From assembly GCF_001274725.1 (NCBI RefSeq), contig NZ_LGUF01000007.1:2949793-3013792 (forward strand): DNA of 64,000 nt, read 5' to 3'. The stretch comes from Sporosarcina globispora. Its GTDB lineage: Bacteria; Bacillota; Bacilli; Bacillales; Cytobacillaceae. Numbering within the stretch: the first letter of the stretch is position 1; the number at the start of each line of letters is the position of its first letter. This document shows positions 8,981 to 16,507 of this stretch, one piece after another. The notes under the pieces were generated by a model. That model was not told where the DNA came from, made no database searches, and saw only the letters and a program-made list of their open reading frames with translations. The translations under genes were made by a program, and so were the position numbers.

Positions 8981-9673
8981 ATGATTAACAAAATTTCAAT
9001 ATTGGTTGTCGAAGACGATATAGATATAAGTAATATGATTTGTGATTTACTAGAGCAAAATGAATATGACTCAAAGCTAGCTTACTCAGGTACTGAGGCT
9101 TTAATGTATTTTAATGAAAATATTGATTTAGTCCTTCTTGACCTTATGTTACCTGGGTTAGATGGAGAGATGGTATTACAGGAAATTAGAAAACACAGTA
9201 ATGTTCCAGTTGTTGGACTTTCAGCCAAAAGTGATAAAGCCTCTACCATTCATTTATTAAAATCAGGTGCTGATGATTATATTGTAAAGCCGTTTAATAA
9301 TGATGAATTGTTAGCGAGAATTGAAGCACAGCTTCGCAGATATAATAAATCCTCACAGCTTCTAACTGAAAAAATGATGTTAAAATTTAAAGATTTATGT
9401 ATCGATTTAGAAACATATTCAGTGAATATCTCTAATACTCCGATAAGCCTCACTAAGCGGGAGTTTTTAATTCTTGAGTTGCTGATGAAGTCTCCTAGTA
9501 AGGTATTTACAAAGCCTAATATTTATGAACGTGTATGGAATGATGAATTTTATGGTGATGAAAATACGGTGAATGTTCACATTAGTAATATACGGACTAA
9601 GCTTGCAAAGGTAAATCCTAAAAAAGAATATATACAGACAGTTTGGGGGATAGGCTTTAAGATGAGTGATTAA
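8981..9673 (+). CDS. OmpR-family response regulator
   Basis: 230 residues. The receiver domain has the acidic pair E11-D12-D13, phosphoacceptor D54 in LVLLDLMLPG and a conserved Lys in LSAKSD; the C-terminal winged helix DNA-binding domain ends with the usual HISNIRTKL and YIQTVWGIGFK. With the kinase at 13090 it forms a two-component system around a serine hydrolase and an ABC exporter, as in bacitracin and lantibiotic resistance modules. Tandem CTTAA motifs spaced 11 bp lie upstream of both target genes (see 9674-9715 and 11332-11364) and are candidate binding sites. The last 44 bp of the gene region are duplicated at 11308-11351. Confidence 0.92.
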   Translation: MINKISILVVEDDIDISNMICDLLEQNEYDSKLAYSGTEALMYFNENIDLVLLDLMLPGLDGEMVLQEIRKHSNVPVVGLSAKSDKASTIHLLKSGADDYIVKPFNNDELLARIEAQLRRYNKSSQLLTEKMMLKFKDLCIDLETYSVNISNTPISLTKREFLILELLMKSPSKVFTKPNIYERVWNDEFYGDENTVNVHISNIRTKLAKVNPKKEYIQTVWGIGFKMSD

Positions 9674-9693
9674 ACTTAAGACTTTCTTAAAGC
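9650..9693. repeat. Direct repeat copy 1, covering the response-regulator stop codon and following bases
   Basis: 44 bp, 39 of them identical to 11308-11351. This copy encodes the last residues I-G-F-K-M-S-D and the stop. It also contains an 8-bp stem GCTTTAAG / CTTAAAGC followed by T7, which would terminate the response-regulator transcript. Confidence 0.8.
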
Positions 9694-9729
9694 TTTTTTT
9701 ATTGATTCTTAAAAGTCGTGTAGCATAAT
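9674..9729 (+). promoter_or_regulatory. Candidate promoter and response-regulator operator ahead of the serine hydrolase
   Basis: CTTAA occurs at 9675, 9686 and 9708, that is 11 and 22 bp apart, on one face of the helix. CATAAT at 9724-9729 can serve as -10. The last CTTAA starts 16 bp before the -10, almost the same geometry as in the ABC promoter (15 bp). OmpR-family regulators commonly bind such tandem half-sites. The first two CTTAA copies also lie in the terminator-like hairpin, so both readings remain possible. Confidence 0.45.
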
Positions 9730-9765
9730 AAGCGCATAAATAAATTATGCGAGGCGAATCCATTA

Positions 9766-11292
9766 ATGAAAAAAATGTATTCATTATTAATAGTAATAGG
9801 TTTACTGTTCGCAACATTCATATATGCAGGTGTTTATATTCTGTATCAATCTGAAAGGAATATTCCTGTATCACGCGACTTAACGGCAGCTGATGATTAT
9901 ATAAAGCCCAATTCAATAGATGAATTTATGGTGTCAAATTTAAAGAAAACAGGATTACCTGGAGTTTCAGTCAGTATTATTAAAGGTAACAAGGTTATAT
10001 ATACAGCAGGATATGGAAATGATTCAGAGGGCAATCCTATAACTGCTGATACAAAGATGTATATTGGTTCGGTTAGTAAGTCATTCACTTCCCTTGCGGT
10101 TATGCAGCTTGTAGAGCAAGGGAAAATACAACTGCAAAAACCGGTAAAATCCTATTTGCCAAATTTTGTAACAGAGGACGAGAGATCTGATAAGATAACT
10201 GTTACACAGCTTTTGAATCAATCTTCGGGGCTTTCTGACAAAAGTTTTCCAGAGATGAGCTTGTCACAGCCTAATTCTTTGATGGAGGAAATGAAAAGAT
10301 TGAGTGGGGCACATTTGACTGCAGATCCTGGAACTCAATGGAACTATCATAATCCAAATTATCATATTTTGGCACAGCTCGTAGAACAGGTAAGTGGACA
10401 GCCGTTTAACCAATATATCAAAAATCATATCTTGACTCCTCTTAATATGAGTAGCACAATTTCTATGACTTTTGCAGGGAATGAAAGTGAGGTTGAGAGA
10501 GGATACACGTACGCTTATGGAATGCCAATTGCGCGCAAAGCACTGCCTCATTTCGTAATTGGCAGCGGTGGAATGATAAGTACTGCAAATGATATGACTA
10601 AGTGGATTGCTATGCAAAACGGTGACTTAAAGTCTGTTGATGGTACGCCACTTGTTTCCCCTGAAAGTCTAAGGGTAATGCATACACCTTCTGGACCTGA
10701 TAACGAATACGCCTATGGATGGGAACAAGATGTTCTGCCGGATGGTTCTAAAAGAATAGAGCATGGCGGCACACTATTCACGTACAGTTCGGATGCAGCA
10801 CTTTTTCCCGAAAAGGGTTATGCATTTGTTGTAATGTTCAATAGTGCTACGGTAACAGGGGCTGAACAGCAGTCATTTATAGACGGTCTTACTTCAATTG
10901 TCCAAAACAAAACTCCAGAACTGGGAGCACCAATAGGGCTTATTGTAGATAGTACCCTTGGCTTATTAACATTACTCCTTATGATGTTTTTCACAAAGGG
11001 TGTACGCAGTGTAAATAAATGGGCAATGAAGTTTTGCAGCCGAGGATGGTTCATTATACTTGCCCGAAATGTACCCTATATATTCTCCGTTATAATAGGT
11101 ATCTTCTTCTTAGATGCCCTTGGATTTCTAGTCGGAGGAAGAGATATTACATGGACGACCGTAATATATGGATGGCCAGCATTACTCATTTTCATTGAAA
11201 CTTTAGCAATTGGTAGTGCAATCATACTTATCTCCAGGATATTTCGCCTCGTAGGTATCAAAAAAAGAAATGAAATTTTAATAAATAGATAG
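9766..11292 (+). CDS. Membrane-anchored serine hydrolase, beta-lactamase (class C/PBP4*) family
   Basis: 508 residues. An N-terminal transmembrane segment (residues about 5-27) is followed by a Beta-lactamase (PF00144) domain with the S-x-x-K catalytic pair S102/K105 in GSVSKSF and the Y-x-N motif Y194-H-N196; the C-terminal HGG of IEHGGTLF supplies the KTG-like position. About 130 further residues contain roughly three membrane helices. The enzyme would act outside the membrane, perhaps on D-Ala peptides or on an antimicrobial peptide. Serine hydrolases of this build are often found beside BcrAB-type exporters. It stands between regulator and exporter, with its own candidate promoter. Confidence 0.88.
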   Translation: MKKMYSLLIVIGLLFATFIYAGVYILYQSERNIPVSRDLTAADDYIKPNSIDEFMVSNLKKTGLPGVSVSIIKGNKVIYTAGYGNDSEGNPITADTKMYIGSVSKSFTSLAVMQLVEQGKIQLQKPVKSYLPNFVTEDERSDKITVTQLLNQSSGLSDKSFPEMSLSQPNSLMEEMKRLSGAHLTADPGTQWNYHNPNYHILAQLVEQVSGQPFNQYIKNHILTPLNMSSTISMTFAGNESEVERGYTYAYGMPIARKALPHFVIGSGGMISTANDMTKWIAMQNGDLKSVDGTPLVSPESLRVMHTPSGPDNEYAYGWEQDVLPDGSKRIEHGGTLFTYSSDAALFPEKGYAFVVMFNSATVTGAEQQSFIDGLTSIVQNKTPELGAPIGLIVDSTLGLLTLLLMMFFTKGVRSVNKWAMKFCSRGWFIILARNVPYIFSVIIGIFFLDALGFLVGGRDITWTTVIYGWPALLIFIETLAIGSAIILISRIFRLVGIKKRNEILINR

Positions 11293-11307
11293 ATTAAACA
11301 TTTTAAC

Positions 11308-11351
11308 ATAGGCTTTAAGATAAGTTGATACACTTAAGACTTTCTTAAAGC
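11308..11351. repeat. Direct repeat copy 2, vestigial end of a response-regulator gene
   Basis: The copy reads ATAGGCTTTAAGATAAGTTG and still encodes I-G-F-K-I-S-stop in the same frame order as the end of the regulator gene at 9650. It can fold as GGCTTTAAG / CTTAAAGCC but lacks the T-run of copy 1. It shows that the hydrolase gene is bracketed by duplicated DNA. Confidence 0.8.
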
Positions 11352-11364
11352 CTTTACGTATATT
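11332..11364 (+). promoter_or_regulatory. Candidate promoter and operator ahead of the ABC exporter genes
   Basis: CTTAA at 11333 and 11344 (11 bp apart) followed by TATATT at 11359-11364 as a possible -10. The arrangement matches the region upstream of the serine hydrolase and suggests control by the neighbouring response regulator. Confidence 0.45.
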
Positions 11365-11397
11365 TAAACAAATAAGCGGATAAGGAGAGTGCTTGTA

Positions 11398-12321
11398 TTG
11401 GATGAATATATTTTACAAACTTTTGGGCTTACAAAGCAGTATGGAAAAATTAAAGCCGTTCAAAATATAAATATGAAAATTAAAAAAGGAGATATTTATG
11501 GATTTATTGGTAAAAATGGTGCTGGAAAAACTACTTTGATAAGAATGATTACAGGACTTGTTACACCAACAAAAGGGGAAATTCAGCTGTTTTCCGAGAA
11601 GAGTGAGAAAACTGAAAGCATTAGTCTTTCCAGAATAGGAAGTATTATTGAACATCCTGCACTTTATCCTGAGTATACAGCATATGAAAATCTGGAACTT
11701 AGAAGTAAGCTCTTAGGCATATGTGAAAAAGACAGTATAAATAAAGTACTACAATTTGTAGATCTAACAGATGTTGATAAGAAAAAGGTGAAAAATTTCT
11801 CTTTAGGGATGAAACAACGTCTGGGATTAGCGCTGGCATTACTTGGAAATCCTGATTTCCTCATACTTGATGAACCAACAAATGGACTAGATCCGGATGG
11901 AATTGTCCAGATGAGAAAATTACTAAAAAGACTTAACGGTGAATACGGAATAACCATTTTAATTTCAAGTCATATATTAGGTGAATTATCCAAACTGGCT
12001 ACACGTTATGGCATAATCAACAACGGAATATTGGTTGATGAATTTACGTCAATAGAACTTGAGGAAAGATGTAAACGTTATTTAAGACTAGAGGTTGATG
12101 ATGCGGTTCGATCGTCTTTAATATTAGAAAATGCATTGAAAACAACAGATTATGAGGTTCTTCCAAAAAATATCATTAAGGTTTATGATTTACTTGATAA
12201 ATCAGGGGAAATCTGCCTGGAACTCGCAAAAAATAGTGTGAAAATATATTCAATCGAATCGAATGGTGAAGATCTTGAAGGCTATTTTATGAGTTTGATG
12301 GGAGGCAGTGATCATGCTTAA
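11398..12321 (+). CDS. ABC exporter ATP-binding protein, BcrA type
   Basis: 307 residues from the TTG at 11398 (AAGGAG 10 nt upstream; the GTG at 11389 is too close to it). Walker A GKNGAGKT, signature FSLGMKQR and Walker B FLILDEPTNGLDP are present, with the C-terminal extension typical of lantibiotic and bacitracin exporters. It partners with the permease that overlaps its 3' end by 8 bp. Expected role: pumping an antimicrobial peptide out of the membrane, for self-protection. Confidence 0.9.
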   Translation: MDEYILQTFGLTKQYGKIKAVQNINMKIKKGDIYGFIGKNGAGKTTLIRMITGLVTPTKGEIQLFSEKSEKTESISLSRIGSIIEHPALYPEYTAYENLELRSKLLGICEKDSINKVLQFVDLTDVDKKKVKNFSLGMKQRLGLALALLGNPDFLILDEPTNGLDPDGIVQMRKLLKRLNGEYGITILISSHILGELSKLATRYGIINNGILVDEFTSIELEERCKRYLRLEVDDAVRSSLILENALKTTDYEVLPKNIIKVYDLLDKSGEICLELAKNSVKIYSIESNGEDLEGYFMSLMGGSDHA

Positions 12322-13072
12322 TCTATTAAGAGCAGATTTCTATAGGTTAAAACGAAGCAAGCCATTATATATATGTTCTGCTGCAGTTGGAATCTTTACA
12401 GCTCTAGTCATGATCAATACAATATTTCCTCTAGTAGAAAATAAGGAGACGATCTATCCAAATACGCTGCAGTGGATTTACTTGCTTTTTAATGAATCAG
12501 GACTGTTACCAACCTCTATAACGATCTTTCAGGCTATATTTATTACCATGTTTATAACAACTGAATTTAATACAGGAACAATCAGGGATTCTGTCTCCTT
12601 AGGGTACGGTCGTATAAAAATATTTACTTCTAAACTGATTACAGTATTTTCTGGTTCCATTATAATGATGTTTGCAGCAATCATTTCCACATTAATCGTT
12701 TCCATACTTGTTTTAGGTGTATACGGCTCCTTCATAGTAAATGATCTATTTCAGTTAGCACTTATGATGCTAGTAGAAGGTTTGTTATTCATGGCATTTG
12801 CCTCAGTATTTGTTATGATAGCCTTTATTATCAAAAATACGGGAGGGGCCATGTCAGTAAGTATTTGCCTCATCTTATTTTTTGATTTTGCAGTATCAGG
12901 AGCACAAGATGGCCTGTGGAGATATTTGTGGTTGCTTATGAATATTTCGCCTGTTGCAGTGCCAAATCCAGAAATAGATTCTATAAAAATAGCTATTACT
13001 GTAGCCTTCTCCTATCTAATAGTATGTATAGCGATAGGAGGATTCGTGTTTAATAAACAGGACATTAAATAG
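12314..13072 (+). CDS. ABC-2 type permease, BcrB-like
   Basis: About 252 residues with six predicted membrane helices (for example SIIMMFAAIISTLIVSILVL and LVEGLLFMAFASVFVMIAFI). The ATG at 12314 has GGAGGC 7 nt upstream; an in-frame GTG at 12308 is less likely. It overlaps the ATPase gene, implying coupled translation, and is followed 17 bp later by the kinase gene. It is the membrane half of the putative antimicrobial-peptide exporter. Confidence 0.87.
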   Translation: MLNLLRADFYRLKRSKPLYICSAAVGIFTALVMINTIFPLVENKETIYPNTLQWIYLLFNESGLLPTSITIFQAIFITMFITTEFNTGTIRDSVSLGYGRIKIFTSKLITVFSGSIIMMFAAIISTLIVSILVLGVYGSFIVNDLFQLALMMLVEGLLFMAFASVFVMIAFIIKNTGGAMSVSICLILFFDFAVSGAQDGLWRYLWLLMNISPVAVPNPEIDSIKIAITVAFSYLIVCIAIGGFVFNKQDIK

Positions 13073-13089
13073 ACTTGGGAGCGGATAAA

Positions 13090-13980
13090 ATGCCTTGGTT
13101 AATTATTATTATCCTTATATTAGTCATTGGTTTATTATTGGCCTATATTTTGTTATATAAAAAGGAAATCAGGGATATTGCTAAAAAAGTTGAACTGATT
13201 AACAGTAATGATACAAACAAAAAAATCAGTGTTCAGATTAATTCAAAGGAAATTAGGGAATTAGCTTATCAATTAAATGATATGATCGGTCATTATAAAA
13301 ATGAGAACATAAAAATAGCAAAAGCCCAGCAGGAATTTAAAGAGGAGATAACCAATATATCCCATGATCTAAGAACACCCCTTACCTCCATAGCTGGATA
13401 TCTTCAGATGGTAGAATCCGAGAAAACCCCCGAAAGGAAAAAAGAATATCATGGCATCATAAGAAGGCGTGTAAATACTTTAATTAAGCTGCTTGATGAG
13501 TTTTTTGAATTCACTAGAATTGAATCTGATGAATATATTTTACAATTTGAAAAAATCAATGTGTCTAATGTACTTACTGAAACGGTCTCTTTATTTTATT
13601 ACGATTTCATTGCAAAAGACAGTGAGCCGATCATGGATATGCCAACAAGACTCATTTATATAAGTGCAGATAAAGGTACTTTAAAAAGAATCTTTCAAAA
13701 TCTTATACAGAATTACTTAAATCATGGAACAGGAAATTTATATGTCTCTGTAAAAGAAGATGGTAAGCATGTATGTATTAGTTTTAAAAATCATGCAATC
13801 AATATGGATAATGAGACTGCTGAAAGGTTATTCCAGCGTTTTTATACTGCAGATAAATCTAGAAATAAGAGAACGACAGGTTTAGGTCTAGCCATTGTAA
13901 AAAACTTAATCAATCAAATGAATGGTGAAATAAAAGCATACATAGAGAATTCTTTCCTTGTAATTAACATTAAATTTTGA
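13090..13980 (+). CDS. Sensor histidine kinase with a short N-terminal membrane anchor
   Basis: 296 residues from ATG 13090 (GGGAG 8 nt upstream; the TTG at 13075 has no ribosome site). One hydrophobic segment (IIIILILVIGLLLAYILLY) is followed by a HAMP-like coiled region, HisKA with phosphoacceptor H92 in NISHDLRTPLTS, and HATPase_c with N-box NLIQNYLNHG and the G-box TTGLGLAIVKN. There is almost no extracellular sensor part, as in intramembrane-sensing kinases that work together with an ABC transporter. Cognate regulator: the OmpR-family gene at 8981. Confidence 0.9.
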   Translation: MPWLIIIILILVIGLLLAYILLYKKEIRDIAKKVELINSNDTNKKISVQINSKEIRELAYQLNDMIGHYKNENIKIAKAQQEFKEEITNISHDLRTPLTSIAGYLQMVESEKTPERKKEYHGIIRRRVNTLIKLLDEFFEFTRIESDEYILQFEKINVSNVLTETVSLFYYDFIAKDSEPIMDMPTRLIYISADKGTLKRIFQNLIQNYLNHGTGNLYVSVKEDGKHVCISFKNHAINMDNETAERLFQRFYTADKSRNKRTTGLGLAIVKNLINQMNGEIKAYIENSFLVINIKF

Positions 13981-14089
13981 TTAGTGTGTTACTGTAATAG
14001 AGTGGGTTTAGAGCTATTTAATATTTCCTCGGACTGATGTCTCGGGATGGATTTTTTGTACTATTAGAATTTATATAAAGTGGAAGACT

Positions 14090-14207
14090 GTATAAGAACA
14101 GCTCTTCATATTACAGGCTCACCAATCTACTAGTTTTCTTTAATGACAGAAGGTGAACTATTGTTCTTATACGAACGGGCGCGTTTATTTAGGATTGCGT
14201 CTTTTTC
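14090..14207. repeat. Inverted-repeat element with GGGCGC repeat unit
   Basis: GTATAAGAACA at 14090-14100 is a perfect inverted repeat of TGTTCTTATAC at 14162-14172, 61 bp apart, which could mark a small non-autonomous element. The adjoining ACGGGCGCGTTTATTTAGG and TTGCGTCTTTTT belong to a dispersed intergenic repeat family also seen near 50880, 51820 and 56920, and can fold into a terminator-like stem. Confidence 0.45.
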
Positions 14208-14241
14208 ATGTATTGGGCAAGATTGTTGAATAAGAGTATGG

Positions 14242-14389
14242 TTAGTGGATACTTGAAGTTGTCCATGCACTTGCAGAGTCTCATGGGGCATCGATTAAGA
14301 ATTTAGAAAAATTACAGAAACAAAAAGCTGAAGAACGTGGAGGTTTTAAAGAGAAAATATTTTGTTTTTAATCGAGGTCGAAGAATGAT
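14242..14389 (+). pseudogene. 3' remnant of a MazG-like NTP pyrophosphohydrolase gene
   Basis: Reading ILEVVHALAESHGASIKNLE then KQKAEERGGFKEKIF matches the C-terminus of the small phosphoribosyl-ATP-pyrophosphohydrolase-like proteins common in Firmicutes. A 4-nt expansion near 14360 shifts the frame so that the expected ending F-L-I-E-V-E-E-stop appears in the next frame, finishing at about 14389. The N-terminal half with the metal site is missing. A good terminator (14458-14484) that may have served the original gene survives. Confidence 0.6.
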
Positions 14390-14457
14390 GAGCCCGCTAC
14401 AGGAAAACATTCTATAAAGCCCATTGCCCTATAAAACAGAAAAATAAATATCACGAT

Positions 14458-14484
14458 AAAAGACACTTCTATGAGGTGTCTTTT
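14458..14484 (+). terminator. Rho-independent terminator of the decayed pyrophosphohydrolase gene
   Basis: AAAAGACACT pairs with GGTGTCTTTT (one G-T pair) around a 7-nt loop, followed by CATTTG. It separates the remnant from the ECF41-controlled gene. Confidence 0.65.
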
Positions 14485-14561
14485 CATTTGTATTAAGTTC
14501 GAGCACCTATCCACTTTAACCTTCCTAGTATTGCACTCAAATAACTTTTTCACATTGAGAA

Positions 14562-14588
14562 TGTCACAAAAGGAATCTTAGCATCGTT
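14562..14588 (+). promoter_or_regulatory. ECF41-type promoter of the carboxymuconolactone decarboxylase gene
   Basis: TGTCACA at 14562-14568, exactly 16 nt, then CGTT at 14585-14588. The same pattern with the same spacing lies in front of the ECF41 sigma gene on the other strand (16308-16334). TGTCACA / CGTC-like elements are the reported ECF41 target promoter. The start of transcription would lie near 14595, leaving a 5' leader of about 180 nt. Confidence 0.75.
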
Positions 14589-14777
14589 ATATATTTGAAC
14601 GGGATAAAGCGATGGAGGTGAATCAATTCAAGGTAGAGGGCTAACAGAACGATGTCTAGAAGAACGAATAGGTTAGCTGGTATTTTGGGACCGTCTAAGT
14701 AGCTTGCATATTCGATAAAGCATTAGATTACATGCGAGTAGAAAACAAAATTATTATAGAAAAGGGGTAAAACAGTC

Positions 14778-15254
14778 ATGACACAACGTATTGATTACAT
14801 GAAACAATCACCGGAATTTTTCAACAAGATGATGGGACTGAGCAATGTGGAGAAGGAAAGTTCAATTGAGGAGAAAATCCTTCATCTGGTTCACATTAGA
14901 GCTTCACAAATGAATGGATGTGCATTTTGCCTGGATATGCATATCAAGCAGGCAAAGATTCATGGCGAGAGTGAGCTTCGCCTTTACCATATTCCAATTT
15001 GGCACGAATCCACTCTGTTTAGCCCCCGCGAAAGAGCAGCGCTTGTATGGACTGAGATTTTGACTAAGCTGCCTGCACACGGTGTTCCTGATGACATTTA
15101 TGACAGTGTTCGTGAGCAGCTATCAGAAAAAGAACTATCAGATCTTACCTTCTCCATCATGGCAATCAATGCCTGGAACCGTATCAGTATAGCTTTCAAA
15201 ACAGTACCGGGTTCTGCTGACACAGCGTTTGGATTGACTAAGGCAGGCCTATAA
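14778..15254 (+). CDS. Carboxymuconolactone decarboxylase family protein (AhpD-like)
   Basis: 158 residues. The AhpD-type redox motif C48-A-F-C51 with H55 (GCAFCLDMHIKQA) is present, so a thiol-disulfide or peroxidase-type activity is likely rather than true decarboxylation. AAAGGGGT lies 10 nt before the ATG. Genes of this family are the usual neighbours and main targets of ECF41 sigma factors (for example ydfG-like genes in Bacillus), and the sigma gene is encoded convergently just downstream. A 9-bp hairpin at 15308-15351 separates them. Its physiological substrate is not known. Confidence 0.9.
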   Translation: MTQRIDYMKQSPEFFNKMMGLSNVEKESSIEEKILHLVHIRASQMNGCAFCLDMHIKQAKIHGESELRLYHIPIWHESTLFSPRERAALVWTEILTKLPAHGVPDDIYDSVREQLSEKELSDLTFSIMAINAWNRISIAFKTVPGSADTAFGLTKAGL

Positions 15255-15307
15255 GCTCAATAAGTTAGTGGTTACCGCAAGCTTATTCAGCTTTATTCGT
15301 ACAAAAA

Positions 15308-15351
15308 GACCCGTAATATGGATACTTAAAAAAGTGACCAACTTACGGGTC
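15308..15351. terminator. Shared hairpin between convergent genes
   Basis: GACCCGTAA at 15308-15316 and TTACGGGTC at 15343-15351 form a 9-bp perfect stem with a 26-nt loop. A-runs precede it and TCCTT follows, so it could end transcription in both directions, though the long loop makes it weak. Confidence 0.5.
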
Positions 15352-15383
15352 TCCTTATAAAAAGAACCCAAATGTAATTTGTT

Positions 15384-16253
15384 TTATTTTCCTATATTCT
15401 TTAATTTATCCGGGTTTCGAACAATGTATATATTGCGGATCAAATTTCCCTCTGTATGAATGATTCCCACCGTATGAATGCCATCATTGCAACGTAGTAT
15501 AAAAGCAGGTTGTTCGTTAATTTGAATGATTTCAATTTGTGAAGTTCCCTCAACCATTGATGCTTTGCGAATAGCACCAAGCAGAAAGCGACCCACGCGA
15601 TCAGGTGTTTCAATTGGAAAAATAGCCGCCTTTGCTTTTCCGCCGCCGTCAGAGACCAGTACAACCTTTTGATCAAGCAAGGATACCAGTTGCTTCATGT
15701 TCCCCTGTTTTAGTGCTGCCAGGAATTCATAAATCATCTCTTTAGATGTTGTCTCGGTATGAACAAGCTCTTCAGGTGTAATTCCCATTTTGGCACGCGC
15801 ACGACTGAGCAGTTTACGGCAATTTACCTCGCTTTTCTCAATGAGCTCTGCAATCTCGGCAAATTCAAAGCCCAGTGCCTCCCGCAGGACAAAAACAACA
15901 CGCTCCGCTGGTGTCAGCCGTTCAAGCAGTACCATCATTGCGTAAGACAAAAGATCATTTCGCTCGACCGATTCCATCGAATCAGTATTTGAACTCGAAT
16001 TAAAGAGGGGTTCTGGCAGCCATTCTCCAAAATATTGCTCTCGTTTTTTGCGTGCCGATTTTTGTATATCCCGGCAGCGATTCGTTACCATTTTACACAG
16101 ATAAGCTTTAGGCTCAGTCAGCTTCTCCGTTGGTACATCATATATTTTCAAAAAAACATCATGCACAACATCCTCTGCATCTGAGGCTGAACCTGTCAGC
16201 TGATAGGCGAGCTTAAACAGCAATCCTTTATATTGATTGTACATTTCCTGCAT
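15384..16253 (-). CDS. ECF41-group RNA polymerase sigma factor with SnoaL-like C-terminal domain (SigJ type)
   Basis: 289 residues. Sigma region 2 (residues about 5-70) and region 4 (about 105-155) are followed by a C-terminal SnoaL-like extension. All three marker motifs described for ECF41 are visible: WLPEP at 78-82 between regions 2 and 4, DGGGK at 202-206, and NPDKL at 280-284. In this group no separate anti-sigma factor is used; the C-terminal extension tunes sigma activity. A copy of the ECF41 promoter in front of the gene implies autoregulation, and another drives the adjacent AhpD-like gene. The inducing signal is unknown for the group. Confidence 0.95.
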   Translation of the reverse strand: MQEMYNQYKGLLFKLAYQLTGSASDAEDVVHDVFLKIYDVPTEKLTEPKAYLCKMVTNRCRDIQKSARKKREQYFGEWLPEPLFNSSSNTDSMESVERNDLLSYAMMVLLERLTPAERVVFVLREALGFEFAEIAELIEKSEVNCRKLLSRARAKMGITPEELVHTETTSKEMIYEFLAALKQGNMKQLVSLLDQKVVLVSDGGGKAKAAIFPIETPDRVGRFLLGAIRKASMVEGTSQIEIIQINEQPAFILRCNDGIHTVGIIHTEGNLIRNIYIVRNPDKLKNIGK

Positions 16254-16307
16254 TTTTTCACTTCCAATCTCACACTAAAAATGACCATAGCAAGGCTATA
16301 TAATTAT

Positions 16308-16334
16308 AACGAGTAAAGGTGATACTTTGTGACA
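16308..16334 (-). promoter_or_regulatory. ECF41-type autoregulatory promoter of the sigma gene
   Basis: On the minus strand TGTCACA, 16 nt, CGTT. Sequence and spacing are the same as at 14562-14588. The sigma start codon lies 55 bp downstream. Confidence 0.75.
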
Positions 16335-16507
16335 AATCCCCCAGTGTTGGCGGCATACCCCTCACTATATGGCAGAAAATCTTTGGCGATTATTTAAAAA
16401 ACAGGTGTATTTACTTTAAGAATTTGATTTTTATAAATATATAGTTAATTTTGGTATAAAATGATAAAATATGCAATTGTAAACCCTTTTAGAAACGGGG
16501 TCATTCC

